Origin: Breviolum minutum Mf 1.05b.01
Lineage: Eukaryota > Sar > Dinophyceae > Suessiales > Symbiodiniaceae
DNA length: 64,000 nucleotides
Direction of reading: 5' to 3'
Assembly (NCBI GenBank): GCA_000507305.1
Contig: DF239655.1
Coordinates: 32,213-96,212, forward strand
This document shows positions 33,326 through 44,984 of this stretch, piece by piece. The position numbers and the translations under genes are program-made. Under the pieces are notes generated by a model. It did not search any database and was not told where the DNA came from. It saw only the letters and a list, made by a program, of their open reading frames with translations. Position 1 is the first letter of the stretch, and each line of letters starts with the position of its first letter.

Positions 33326-34303
33326 CTGAAGATTTTTTGTATCTGTGTCTTTGCGGGTCTGCCACTTGATTTAGGGCCCATTGTTTTTTTAACCTTGATG
33401 CCTTTGCCCCCAACAATTTTATTCCGCAATGGGTAGGTAATGTTGATATTTTGATATTTTTGTTGTTCTATAGTCATATTTCCCTGCAAAACAATCAAAC
33501 AAAACAACATATTTCATCACAAAGTTTCCTAGGAGTAGGCTCATGCACCAACAGCCTACTTGGAATCATCCCATGTAGTCAGTGTCAATATCCACGGTCA
33601 GGAAGTCCGACAAACAAGTAGGTTTAGTCTTAGTCTTGTTATAAATCGCTTGTAACTCCCTTAACCAACCCTTTTAAGTGGGGGCCCATCCTCCAAGTAC
33701 TTATTCATTCGAGATGGTAAATATCTATCAAAGCCCATACAAAATGGGCCGTGAACCTAGTTGTAAATGCGGTTATGTAGCCCCTACAAATGGTCGAAAC
33801 TAAACAGGTTTCACAGGGCGTTATACCCCCATGTAACCCCCCAGCCTTTGGACCCCAAGACCTTGCCTTGAAAAATCAAGGGTTTTAGGCCCTAAGAATA
33901 TGGGTGAAATAACTAACCCCTAAAAATCAAGGCTGTAGGTTCCCATGTAGTTAGTAACTAGTTAGTAAGTTTAAGTTATTTCACCTACTTAAGGGACTTA
34001 ATTATGACCTACTTCTATCGCATATAGGGGTTATAACTATATACCCGGTTATAACTCACCCAGTTACATCCAGTACCAGCAGGACATCCCAGCTGCCATT
34101 TCCCAAGGCATTGCAGCTCTCCGCAGCTTGGCACGGAAGGATGCTCAGGCGAAGTTGGGGTGAAGTTGGGAACGACAAAACATCGTTCAGAGTTGCAGAA
34201 GGATGATTTTTAGGGAATATACTCCCTCCCAAAGTTTACTAGGTGGCGAAACTTTACTTGGCTGTTCACATCTGAGATTGCATACTTATGTTCAATCATG
34301 TTA

Positions 34304-34426
34304 TACTGTTCATGGTTCAGAAACCCCAAACAACCACCTGGGATGGTGCTAAAACCCCCGCAAAATAATGGTAGATAAACTACCATATCAACTGGTAAAC
34401 GCCGGATTTCTGAACCAACAACAGTA
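34304..34426. mobile_element. Hairpin element, family C
   Basis: TACTGTTCATGGTTCAGAA left; TTCTGAACCAACAACAGTA right. Confidence 0.75.
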
Positions 34427-35169
34427 GGATTTACCTCACTGGTGAAACTTCAAATATGTTTTTTTTGTATTTTTCACCCCTACTCTTCTTCGGGAAGTTC
34501 GGGCCATCCAACCAAGAGAAGTTGGTACACCTGGCGGTTGCCAACTTCAGGAGTTGGGGTAACCTGTATCGTTTCCCAATGCGCACGGTTTTTCCACCAG
34601 CAAATCCGAAAAAACAAAAACCCTTCACTTTTCCCATTGCTACTGGGATGTACAGGTCGACACACAAATCATAATAAGCTACTTTAAAAAAAATCACTGG
34701 GTGCATTTGGATGCGTATTGCGGTGATTTAAACATTTTAAACCAAAACCCTGAAACAAAGATCCGAGATGAGCCTGAAAACTACTAGCAACTTCACCCCG
34801 ATTTTTTCCGTTCCGGACGACCTGATTGAAAATTTTCATCAGGATTCAAGAGAAAAACATATCCAAGTGAGGAGTGACAACAAACATCCTCGTTTATTTG
34901 GATTACCCGATTACCCCACCGAAGATTAAAACGTCTCCAAAAAGGGGAGGATCTCAAAAGGAAATGTCATCTTCCAACCATGAATTTTCGGGGGATAATG
35001 TTAGTTTTCAGGCAGTATATCAAAGCGGGGTGATACTACCCTGTTATCATTAGGATTTATATACAGCCAACCAAAAAGTTTCTTATCATTCCCCAACCAA
35101 GAGTTCAACAAAAACAATCTTCACGTCAGATGTGCTTTCTTTTTTTAACCCCCCACCATTTTGTTGCCT

Positions 35170-35286
35170 TACTGTTGATGGCTGAAATCCCAACCAACCA
35201 CCTGAAATATACGAAATCCTTTAAGCAAATTGGAGAAACTACCAACCTCAACTGGTGAACGCCGGATTTACATACCATCAACAGTA
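35170..35286. mobile_element. Hairpin element, family C
   Basis: TACTGTTGATGG left pairs with CCATCAACAGTA right. Confidence 0.75.
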
Positions 35287-36271
35287 TGTTCGAATCGCCA
35301 AGCCACCAAGCCACCTGGTGCAGGTTTACAGTCCTCATATCTTGGATGGTTTAGAGTGTGATCAACCAAAAGGTTGCTGGGCCTTGCGTAAGGCCGGGTC
35401 AGGGGTGTGGTTCGGGGCGGGTTGGTGTAAGGCTGTATGGCTGCAAGGGTATGATGTGGTATATCTATCCCATGTTGTTTCTTCTTGAGTTGTCTTTTTG
35501 TGCTGGGGATTCTGTGTGTGTGTGTGTGTGGGGGGAAGTTATTTGTGACTTCAATTTGCATTTTTTGTTTTTGAAATGGATTTATGGATGGCTGCCTTTT
35601 TGGGGTTTGTAAACACATGAAATCACCTGGCTTGGAGTTTTTTGTTGTTTGAATTTAGCAACTTACAACCCAGATTCTTAGTCGAGTATCTGGGGAAAAA
35701 TCTTCTGGAAACATAACTGCCGACCCCCCAAAACCTTGGATGGTCTAGTAATTGGAATATCCTCTTGCTCTTAGAAGTTGTGTTTGTTGGGATGATTTTT
35801 GATCTGGATACTGTATATCCCATGAGATAAACACCATTATTCAACTACCATTTGATATTGGAATATGTTCGATATTTTTGTCCAACCCATCTTAAGCAAA
35901 TAAGAAGCAAGGTGACTTACTAAGGTCGGAAAATACCACCAGGCAACAAGTTTTGTTCCGTTGTTTGAACAGGACTTCCTTTTTCCAAAGTTACACATAC
36001 CTGAATCCTCCAAGTGTATGAATTTTTCATCCCCAAAACTCCACCAAAAACAGACCTGAGAGGCTGAAATTTGACACCCGACTGGAGGGTCTAGGTATGT
36101 ACAGTATGTATATATATATATGTACATGTATATACAGATGCATACAAAATACATATACACATAACATGGCAAATATATACATTGATACATACCATTTATG
36201 TATTACATACACAGATCTTTACGTCACGTACTTACTTGTATTTTTTTTAAGCATACATGCATACACACTAG

Positions 36272-36384
36272 GTTACCAAGCAGCTTGTACCTTGGTGGCT
36301 CCAGGATCCCAGTGCGAGCTTAGTGACCTTGAGATCTTTGAGTTGGCCGGGCTATATCGCCTTCCACGTGTCTTGGGTCGTTAA
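36272..36384 (+). CDS. Candidate C-terminal exon, unknown
   Basis: After CACTAG|G the frame is open to TAA 36382-36384 and encodes an amphipathic, acidic-then-basic tail (CELSDLEIFELAGLYRLPRV). It lies just after an AT-rich microsatellite, and no partner exon can be assigned. Confidence 0.25.
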
Positions 36385-36423
36385 AAACTACCATATTATA
36401 CCCAGTTATATATGGGGATAAAC

Positions 36424-36541
36424 TACCATCAACAATAGGATAAACTACCATCAACAACAGTTGATATGGTAAATATTCCATTGTTTACAGCGTTTTATAC
36501 ATCCCAGGTGGTTGTTTGGGGGTTCTGAACCATCAACAGTA
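36424..36541. mobile_element. Hairpin element, family C, reverse orientation
   Basis: TACCATCAACAATAGG left with CCATCAACAACAG tandem inside; GGTTCTGAACCATCAACAGTA right. Confidence 0.6.
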
Positions 36542-37237
36542 GGTTGTTTGCTGTATATGAGGGATTTAGTTATGCCAGTGATTTAGCGATTATTTCATAA
36601 GCCACATAAGTTATAATGATCCCGTCATGAACCAGTCATTATTTCATGGAATGTCAGGGGTTAAACGTTGCTGGGCTCAAACAGGGGTCATGAAATGGGA
36701 CCCATTTTGGGGGGATCAACCAATGCATATAGTAATTTTCAGGGATTTCCCTTGTAGTAGTGCATTGTTTAGGTTGGTAATATGAGGAGCCCTTAAAAGG
36801 GAAAGGTTGGGGAAGAAAACATGGAGTACATTGGCGGAATATCAAATATGATTATTTATTTGGTATTGTTATTGTTCATCATCATGTTTTTACTCGCAGA
36901 CTTCTTACTCGTGTTTGCCTAGTGCAGGTAATCCTCCTTAATTGATTTTTATGGGGATCCTTTGTCTTCCTATAAAATGCTCGTGCCAGACCGAATGTCA
37001 TAAAAAACTACTCAGGTATAGTAACATTTCTCTAAGTCCAAAAACCCCAAACCCTAAACCCTAGGTTTCGTTCCGGAAAATGACATGATTTTTCCGAGAA
37101 AAGGTTGTTTGCTTTGCTTTGAAGTTGGGATTTTTTGTTGGCGTTTTTTTCTCAGAGATTCTACATTGGTATATGTAAATCAATTACCATGAAACATCAC
37201 CATTTGGTAGGAATATGTCTGGGATGTTTTTTTCCAG

Positions 37238-37491
37238 TCATCCAAAACCGCACACCTGCAAAATTCAAAGATGTTGCTTCTGTTTTCATGCTTCATTGTT
37301 GTTTCTTTAGCTTCAATCTCTGAAATTAGCAGCAGTGAGTTTTGTTTGAAAAGCTTTCTTACTGATCAAAATGAGATTTGCCACTTCGAACGGTTCAAAT
37401 ATCATCAGTTGTTGGTTCAGAAATCAGGGCTAAGCACGTGGAATGCATACCGTCAGACCCTCCAAGGGTGTCAGACCCTTCAAGGATTCAG
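37238..37491 (+). CDS. Candidate 254-nt exon with a hydrophobic (signal or membrane) helix
   Basis: The segment is bounded by a strong acceptor (GTTTTTTTCCAG at 37237) and a good donor (TTCAG|GTAAAC at 37492) and is open throughout. It contains MLLLFSCFIVVSLASI, a signal-peptide or membrane-like helix, followed by a Ser-rich turn and a mixed soluble tail with a short internal duplication (QTLQG twice). A telomere-like motif lies 180 bp upstream. It may be an internal exon or the first exon of a secreted protein whose ATG is at 37271. Confidence 0.35.
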
Positions 37492-38551
37492 GTAAACACC
37501 TTTTCAATAGGGAGATAAATCACCTATGGGCTGGTGAGCCCAGTTTTCTTCCAAGATATGAACTAACTTGCAACTGTTTTTTTTGTGCTGATGAGTCGTC
37601 CCTGCCTCTTCAGTTCAAGCTTTGATTTGTGGAAAAACACTTCGTTGATTTAACTGCTCCACTGTTACAGCGTTGTCATGTGAACAGTTCCTCTCCTTGG
37701 AACTGACACCTGAGATTTTTCAGCATCCCAAGGAAAGGTTTGTCTTCAAACGATCAATTTTCAGTCGTCATGTTGGCGTTTGGGAGGGTACTGTATTTGG
37801 ATCAACATCTTGACTCAATTGATTTAATATTAGAATAGAAAGAATTCACCACCAACATTTGCGAAGAATATATGGTCTTGTAGGGGAGATCTCCTCCGGA
37901 AAATTCAGGTTGGGATAATATCACTTCGCAAGAAGAACGATCTTTGCGAAACACATCAGCTTCTATAGAACTGCGTTAAGAATCCTGACCCCTCCTATGA
38001 AAACACCAGACCCTCTAAATGACACCCCTGCGGCCTCAAAACAGGTGGCTTTGACACCCCTATGACGTTTGAAGGATTCTTGGGGTGGAATATATGAAGC
38101 CCAAGAAGCTGGGGAGTTACTATCATTTTAGCATATTTTAGCTACTTAAATCCACCAAACATCCAAGCAATTTGTTGTCATGAGAATCGAAGGGTGACCC
38201 CCCCCGCCCCACTTCCACGTTTCCTGCCAGGAAATAAAGCTATGATGAAGGGATTATTAAGCACCAGTGTCTTTCAATAAGGCTTGATTCAGGGCCTTAT
38301 TTCAACAAGAGGGGTTTTTCCTGGGCATCTCCCCTTATATTCTGATAGTTTCATCCGCGCAACGGCTGGCCCCCGAGGCGCCAGAGACCAACAAGTTTGG
38401 AGGTATTTATTTCGGATATGCTCAGAAGGACTTATCTTTGTTACTTGGATTCGTTTTTTGTGTTTGTGGAAAAAAACTTGGATTCCGTGGGGGATGGTGG
38501 TTTTTGAAGAGAAATTCAGGCTTTCCCCTGTCACGAGATGGGAGATCTTAA

Positions 38552-38770
38552 TTAAAGACGGGGAGTGAAACCAGAGCGAACCAACAAACAAGGGACAAAG
38601 AGAGTTTCGAACTGGAACCAGAGCAAAGGGAGCCAACATTTTGGAAATCAAATTGGACTTGTCGTGATTTCCAGGGTTTTCCAGAAAATGTGTTTCCAAG
38701 GGAAAATGTGAGGAAAGATTTGAGTTGTGAGAAATGTCGAGTCACGAGAAAACGTTCTGCCAATGGTTAA
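38552..38770 (+). CDS. Open frame of 72 codons without ATG, charged, unknown
   Basis: Continuous from after a TAA at 38549 to TAA at 38768. It is rich in Glu, Lys and Arg (DKESFELEPEQREPTFWKSN) and has a CEKC pair near the end. The composition looks protein-like, but no splice site of quality flanks it. The minus strand is open here for 136 codons (38289-38699), so the strand is uncertain. Confidence 0.25.
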   Translation, partial: LKTGSETRANQQTRDKESFELEPEQREPTFWKSNWTCRDFQGFPENVFPRENVRKDLSCEKCRVTRKRSANG

Positions 38771-39369
38771 GGTTGCTGGTTAAGACCATGCAAGGAAAGA
38801 CCATGAAAAGACCTGCAGTGGGAAGATCCTTCGGCTAGGATCAACCAGCAACCGTTAAACACTGACGAACTCTATATATATGTATATATGTATATATATA
38901 TATATATTGGTCGAAATGTATTGCAGATTTGTCCCCTATACGGTTTCGGAAACAAAGCCACAGATGGTAGCTATGGATCTAAATATTGGTTTCCAGGGTT
39001 TGGCTTTGATTCAGAGCCGAATCTACAACCCTGTATTCGTATTTGGAGACTCTACCATAGAGGCTTTTTGTTATGTGGTACTGATACCCTTATGATCCAA
39101 TCCCTTCTGTAAGTGGTTTGGGGTGCCTAAACACCTTCTCACAGGGTATTTGAAACACTAGGGATATGCATCTTTTGCTGATCATAAAACATATCTTGGG
39201 TGTATCCCAGTGCCACCGGTCAAATCAGAATGATGCAACAGTATGTCTAGATTTAATAGGGATCCTTTACGAATCTCATTCATCCTACAGTGCTGAGTAT
39301 GGCCAGAACAGCTTTGCCATGAGCAAAATCGCTTCAGTTTGAAATCTAGTTATCACAGCCCTATGATTT

Positions 39370-39468
39370 CCCATAGAATCCATGTATGTTATATTTACCT
39401 ACATTTACCATATTTTTCCATTAAAACAACCAAATGTAGGTAGATATACCATACATGGATGGTATGGG
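39370..39468. mobile_element. Hairpin element, family D, well preserved
   Basis: CCCATAGAATCCATGTATG left; CATACATGGATGGTATGGG right. Confidence 0.85.
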
Positions 39469-39977
39469 TTTTGTTGACACTCAAAAAAACCGGGTCATTT
39501 GAGGCCCTTCGTACTATGACGGCGCGATGATGATGTGAAAGAACTTTGTTTCACCCGGAGGGAAAAAATCCTCCATTGGAAGTAAGGCCACCAGTTGAGT
39601 TCATGAAACTTTAGACTTCAGGTATCTCTATGAACATCTCCCCATAAAAAGGGGGGGGGGGAGTTTGTTTAATATCACCTATTTTTGGAAGGCGCTAAAT
39701 GATTACTATAGGGAAGCAATGCAACATGGATCTTTTGAAGATGTATCTCCTGTTAAAGATGATGATTTCCATTGCCATGTGATATTCACTCTGGTCAAAT
39801 TTTAGCGACCTCACCCCAACTGGTGGTTTATATAGTAAGGGAAATCCCCTTACTTCAGGGAAATCTAGGTTGGTGAAATATCATAATTTGGCCAGATTCA
39901 AACGTCTTTCAGTGATATGGGAAATGGGAAACTCCATATCTCCGCCTCGCGAACCTTAAAACCTCGCTGAGATATGG

Positions 39978-40082
39978 TACCCCCCAAAAATTTAACATGG
40001 AACCTGAAAATGATGGTTTCCAAAAGGAATCTCCTTTTCCAGGGACTTCTTTTCAGATTCCATGTTAAGTTTCTGGGGTGTA
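39978..40082. mobile_element. Hairpin element, family A (ACACCCC variant)
   Basis: TACCCCCCAAAAATTTAACA left; GTTAAGTTTCTGGGGTGTA right; GGAACCTGAAAATGATGG in the left arm. Confidence 0.7.
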
Positions 40083-40127
40083 ATTGATATTAGTGGTACC
40101 TTTGAAGCTTTGGTTGTACATAGTTAG

Positions 40128-40320
40128 ATAGAGATAGATTCCAGATAGATTCTAGATCCTAGATAGATGGAGATAAATGGAGACAGAGCTAGATTCTAGA
40201 TAGAAAGAGATAGAGCTAGAGATGGATAGAGTTGGATTCTAGATAGAAAGAGATTCAGCTGGAGATACATAGATAATGGATATGATAGAGATGCAGTATA
40301 TAGACATATAGATATTTTGT
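40128..40320 (+). repeat. Degenerate AGATAG/ATTCTAGATAG tandem tract
   Basis: Imperfect repeats of an 8-18 bp unit containing GATAGA and TTCTAGATAGA; no coding signal. Confidence 0.7.
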
Positions 40321-40780
40321 ATGTACTATGCATAAAAATGTATGGCAAACTTCCAAGATATCGGGTCTTTGGCAGGGGCAATTTCCAACATGACAAGGGA
40401 GTCTTAGAGTGCTAAACGTCATCACTTTTGTATTTGTACCTCCCTTTTCGGGGGGGCGGCGCAACACACCCCATAAAAAGTTTAATAAACACCCCATGTA
40501 CATATTATGTTCACAGATTCATAGATATAGACTGCGTAATTGTTAGTGTATAATATATAATGACGTGAGAATTATAGATCAACAAGTATCCACAGATATA
40601 TAAACTGAACAAGCCGGGGTTTGGATCACATGGTGCCAGAGGTTCTTCTAAACGAAGCACTGGAGCCTTTCTGTCGAAATCGTGTCACTGCTGGTGGTTT
40701 CAAGATCCGAAGATAATCAGCAAAGCCTGCAAGTAGTTAACCTTGGAATGAAACCATAGCAATCAAACATCCACCAATGT

Positions 40781-40887
40781 ATACTTCCCCCAAAAAAGTA
40801 ACCGAATGCTCCGTGATAATCAAAGGTTGGAAGATGTATTTCCTGTTGAAATAGTCTCTTTTTAAGGGTTAGTTTTCGGGGGGGTAT
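40781..40887. mobile_element. Hairpin element, family A, eroded
   Basis: ATACTTCCCCCAAAAAAGTA left; TAGTTTTCGGGGGGGTAT right. Confidence 0.5.
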
Positions 40888-41019
40888 TGTTTTTATTGCA
40901 AGAGGTTCGTAGCCTTGCAACCTTCCTACTATGTATGTCTTCGGAAGAGTAAGTTGAAAGTTGAAATCCGGTGGTGTCCTTTCCTTATTGACACCGGGGG
41001 TTTTCATTTACCAACTTAG

Positions 41020-41130
41020 GAAATCATTGGATTTGTCAAAGATTACGGAGAAAATCCACATTTGCCGACAAAAAAAGCAGCATGTTGGGAAATGCTGGAT
41101 TGGCATGTTAGGAAAACACATGCCCCCTGA
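41020..41130 (+). CDS. Candidate exon, 36 codons, unknown
   Basis: After CAACTTAG|G the frame is open to TGA 41128-41130. It has the look of a folded domain (IIGFVKDYGENPHLPTKKAA, then a Trp-containing helix). A competing + frame (40961-41158) is also open. Another open segment follows at 41193-41348. No family is recognised. Confidence 0.3.
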   Translation, partial: EIIGFVKDYGENPHLPTKKAACWEMLDWHVRKTHAP

Positions 41131-41794
41131 ATCTGAAGATGTCAAATGCCCCCTATGAGTCGACAGGAAAGTCACCTTTTGATTTGTCACTGTGACGTTA
41201 TGGAGGTTTTTTTCCACTAAAAATCACTAAACAGTGTATACTTTTTGTAGACCTACGTAGTAGCAGTTTACCAGTGGTCAACTTGAAAAAAGGACAGGTC
41301 ACTGACAACACTGGCTGTTTTGTTACCACCTCTTGGTCTAAAGTTTTTTGATTTCCGAATAGCAAACGGGCATTTTTCGTTCAAATCTGTGATCGCTAAA
41401 AAAACATCCCATATGCTCCATGGGTATGGAATATATTTACCATAACTTTATTCCACGCAGAGCCAAAATGGGCATGGTATCTTCATGGCGGATTCTCCAC
41501 GGTCCTGGAGAATATTCAGAATTCAACTTTAAAGCTCATGTTGCTTTTGGGGAATCTTCCGATCTTTGATTTCTACATGCCCCCAGGCAGCAACAACCTC
41601 AAAGGATAAACCCCGTATTTAGATGGTCTTTGTGAATTGTGTTGGGGTAAGCCCCATGTCAATGATAAGAAAACTACATGAATACCAGCGATTGCAATGA
41701 AAAAACATCTGGGTTGTTTGTGTCATGTGGGGAAGTTACAACAATATCTATAAAGATTCTATAAAGATTCTATAAAGGGATTGTTGACAATGAC

Positions 41795-42040
41795 TTGCAT
41801 TTTTTGCTCATCCCTATGCAACCAGCAAATGATGGATTTTGTTGGGTCACTGTGACCCAAGACCACCAATCTCTCAAAAACATCGTCTCACCTGGAGAAC
41901 CTTCTCCAAAGCCCAACGAAACCTGCCGCTGTTGGTTTCGAAGCCAAGCACCGAATTCAATGAACAACAAGCTCAAGAGACATGAAGAAAGGTGGATCAA
42001 TGAAAAAAGATATCTCCGAAAGGTGGACCCAGGAAACTGA
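41795..42040 (+). other. Open frame of 81 codons, unknown
   Basis: An ATG-initiated frame rich in Pro, Asn and Lys toward its end (NNKLKRHEERWINEKRYLRK). The opposite strand is open for 76 codons at the same place. There is no domain and no splice support. Listed only because of its length in otherwise repeat-filled DNA. Confidence 0.15.
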
Positions 42041-42235
42041 TGGCAAGTGTTTTTTTGTTAAGGTTGAACAGGAAATATCAGTGATATTGGTATATATGTG
42101 AGGTATCATACCTTGGTAGGGGGTAAATGTGCAGCCTTTCTGCCATCTATATATAGATTGTCACGTCGAAGTGACTATTTCAAGGTGGCACCTGCAGTTC
42201 ATAAACAGAAAAAACATAATATTTTTTTTCTGTAT

Positions 42236-42336
42236 GGGTGTTTCTAAAAATAGGGGTACCCCAAAATGGATGGTTTTTAATGGAAAACCCTATTAAAATG
42301 GATGATTTCAGGGTACCACCCTTTACAGAAACACCC
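42236..42336. mobile_element. Hairpin element ending GGGTGTTTC
   Basis: GGGTGTTTCTAAAAATAGGG left; GTACCACCCTTTACAGAAAC then ACCC right; a left-half relative is at 52860. Confidence 0.65.
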
Positions 42337-42413
42337 ATATATTTGTTTTTTTTTTCATTTTTACAATTCCTGGCTGGTTTGAACCTCTGATAGAAAAACA
42401 AACGCGGTAAAAG

Positions 42414-42518
42414 GTTGATGTTTCTTTTCCCTCTCCCAATGACCAAACAGATCTGGAAGACAAAATCCACAGAAAAGAAGGATCTGATTTTCAATTAGTA
42501 CATGCCGGATCCACTTAA
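42414..42518 (+). CDS. Candidate exon, 34 codons, unknown
   Basis: After GTAAAAG|G the frame encodes VSFPSPNDQTDLEDKIHRKE and more charged sequence to TAA at 42516. Composition and the AG|G context favour an exon. A minus-strand frame overlaps. No domain is seen. Confidence 0.25.
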   Translation, partial: VDVSFPSPNDQTDLEDKIHRKEGSDFQLVHAGST

Positions 42519-43089
42519 AAATTCGGATTTTGTTTTCTCCCCTGTATCGAAAGCTGTGTGTTTTTGATGGGGTTTTGAGTTTCCCTCTCAAGATTTCGGG
42601 AGCTGAAACGAAGATCGGGTAGGCCCCTCCATTGGGTTGCTCAATGACACACCTTTACCATCTTTTTGGGGGTCCAGGTATAGGAAAAGAGGTGGGGAGG
42701 AAATAGACTCCAAGCCCCCAAATGGTGGGATTCTAAGCTTCTAGGATCCAGATTGTTCTACCCTATCGTCATTGACATTGTGATTGGAACATCCGGACAT
42801 GGTCATCTGATTTCATCCATCAACAGGAAGGATTATATAACGATTATTAATCTATTTGCCTTCGTGATTTGATTCTAAGGTACCAAAGTTGGTTCCAAGT
42901 AACAAAATCAGAAGATGCACAGTTTCCACACATGTCACATAGGCGTTCTTGCTGATTGGGAGCGGAAGTTGTTTCATTACTCCAATATAATTTTTGTTGT
43001 GTATTAGTCGGAACGATATTTGTTGATTTCTTTTCAGGGTCTAGCTCTAGGGATCTTATGTAATGGCCAGTCAACCTGAGTCCCCCAAC

Positions 43090-43205
43090 GTCCCCCCACA
43101 GAAATAGCCGGCTTTATTAAGGGCTTATCTATTATCAACCATGGGTTTCCCTTGATAAGGCCGGCTAGTAAACCCTTAATTTCTGAGGGGGGGGGGTTCG
43201 TTAGT
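43090..43205. mobile_element. Hairpin element, 'AATAGCCGGC' type
   Basis: CCCCCCACAGAAATAGCCGG left; TTAATTTCTGAGGGGGGGGG right. Confidence 0.6.
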
Positions 43206-43375
43206 TAGGCAGGGGGTAGGTTGACTAGCCATGGGCCATGATTATTCTCGATGAGGCTCAATGGTTTGGCGATCCTTCAAATGATAGTTTTGTTCCCAAA
43301 TGGACCCCTCTACCTAGCAAGTTTACATAAGGCAGCCTCGTGCTACAGACTAAGTGGAAGAAAAACAAGAAAATA

Positions 43376-43499
43376 TACTTGGATGTCCATGGAAGTTAGT
43401 AACTAGTTAGTAAGTTGGTTTATAACCTACTTAAGGGACTTATAACCTACTTATATAGGGGTTATAACCCAGTTACTAAGTACCATGGACATCCCAGTA
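43376..43499. mobile_element. Hairpin element, family E, young copy 2
   Basis: TACTTGGATGTCCATGGAAG left; CCATGGACATCCCAGTA right; nearly identical to 12029-12154. Confidence 0.9.
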
Positions 43500-43666
43500 T
43501 GCCTAAGTATATTACATACCCTTTAAAATAACCTCCCATTTGACGAGTTGTTGGGATTTATCAGTTTGGGCTGAATTATTCACGTTAAAAAATCCCATTT
43601 GCCCATAGGAACAGCTTTTATTTGCAAAGCTATGTGTGTTTTTCGTCGCTCATAGGCTCATAGGCT

Positions 43667-43816
43667 ATGAAATTGAAACCTGCTGTTGGTCAATGCCAAC
43701 AAAAAACACAAACACTGCAAATACGTTTTCGCCGCAATTGGCTCCAAGCTGTCCAAAACATGCGAAAACTGAGAAAAACACTGGAACAGATGGAAGGACG
43801 TCGTACATTGCTATAA
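43667..43816 (+). CDS. Small basic coiled-coil-like ORF, 49 codons
   Basis: An ATG frame too short for usual cut-offs. It encodes a Gln-rich start and then an Arg/Lys-rich helix (NMRKLRKTLEQMEGRR), ending in TAA. The heptad-like spacing suggests a coiled coil. It could be a whole microprotein or an exon fragment. The other + frame and the minus frame here are also open, so confidence is low. Confidence 0.25.
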   Translation: MKLKPAVGQCQQKTQTLQIRFRRNWLQAVQNMRKLRKTLEQMEGRRTLL

Positions 43817-44748
43817 GGACACAACTTGTACGGTAAAGATTGGTGACATCTTGCCTCATAGCCACGTGGCTAAATCAGCTTCCAAAAAAAGTCCGAATCA
43901 GCAAACGACTTGTGAGCCCCCCATGATATTTGAGAGATGTCAGATTATATAACCTTAGGCGATCAATCCCCTTTCCTTTCACCGAAGATTCCGAAGTCTT
44001 TCTCATTGCGTTCCGGGTTTGAACCCCGGGTCTTTCCATATACAGCTTTGGGACTCTGAAATCCAACTTCCCAAATAGAGGTGGATGACTTAGTGGAACA
44101 CATCATCGCAGGGTTTCCAACAAGAACTACCATTTTCAATAAAACCCCATAGGCATAAACACAGAAGAGCCTGGTTTTGCAATGATCCTTTCAAATTTAG
44201 CTCCAGTTTTAGAACCTTGTTTCACTTCTCATTTGTTTTTCCACGCAAAAAATAAAAAACCTTTCCAAAACACCATTACTACCTTAAGGGTCAAAATAGA
44301 TGGCACGGATAGCAAAAGGTAGATTAGTCCAGGGTCCTTATAAACCAATGTGTAGGGACTGTGCCATCTAGTTTTCAATTACTGTATCGTTGGATCACAT
44401 CGCTTCTGGATCCGTTCCGAATCGGCCGAATCGCCCCATGACGACGGAGGGTCAAAATCCCATTTTTGCGCCGCCGCAGCGAAGATCCTTGGAAGGTCGG
44501 TATTTGTGTTTTTTTGGGGGTTGGAAAAAAATCCATATCCCATACCTGGATCCACCAAAACATGTAGGCAAAAATACCTACATCCCATGGAATTTTATGG
44601 GTAAAGAAATCCCTCACTTTCTCCCAATCATTTGGATTTGTTTAAGGTGATTTTTTACTGTTTACCATGGTAAATCACCATTTTTCACCACCATTTGGGG
44701 AATATTTTTTACGTTTTTCAACCAGCTTAAGCAAATCTAAGTATACAG

Positions 44749-44876
44749 TACCTTGGATGTCCCGTTGGAAGTTAGGATCAATGGTCAGTAAATGGGGTAT
44801 AACTTATAACCTACTTATAAATGGGGTATATTGGGTTTTAAACCCATTGATCCTAACTTCCTGGGACATCGACGTA
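44749..44876. mobile_element. Hairpin element, family E
   Basis: TACCTTGGATGTCCCGTTGG left; GGGACATCGACGTA right; ends about 110 bp before the RdRp relic. Confidence 0.75.
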
Positions 44877-44984
44877 GGATCCATGGATGGTATATAGTTC
44901 ATTATAGGGGAATCCTCCCAAAGTAGCATGGTGCCATTGATTTTGATCTTAGGTACATCGGATTCGATAGTTAAGGGCAAACTA

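Larger units (their letters stand above)
32692..36271. other. Hairpin-dense region, weak exon candidates only
   Basis: Dominated by hairpins of the A and C families and TTATAACC-type elements. Weak candidates are 33114-33230 (+, lying between two hairpins), 33326-33484 (minus, after TTGTTTTGCAG|G, Lys-rich) and 34083-34163 (+, after GCAG|G, with AISQGIAALRSLARKDAQAK). At 34431-34706 both strands are open. A GT run lies at 35511-35530 and an AT tract at 36106-36130. Confidence 0.25.
39051..41019. other. Repeats with a small ORF
   Basis: Holds hairpins (39370-39468, 39978-40082, 40781-40887), an AGATAG-type degenerate tandem tract (40128-40320) and a poly-G run (39652-39661). A 28-codon ATG frame at 40630-40716 (+) reads VPEVLLNEALEPFCRNRV and could be an exon ending at GCTG|GTGGTT. 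Confidence 0.25.

Noticed and set aside
37649..37813. 52-codon open + frame
   Set aside because: Its second half is the right arm of a family A hairpin.
43995..44035. TTCCGGGTTTGAACCCCGGG resembles a tRNA T-arm
   Set aside because: No anticodon arm, D-arm or acceptor stem can be folded around it on either strand, and the T-loop is not canonical.
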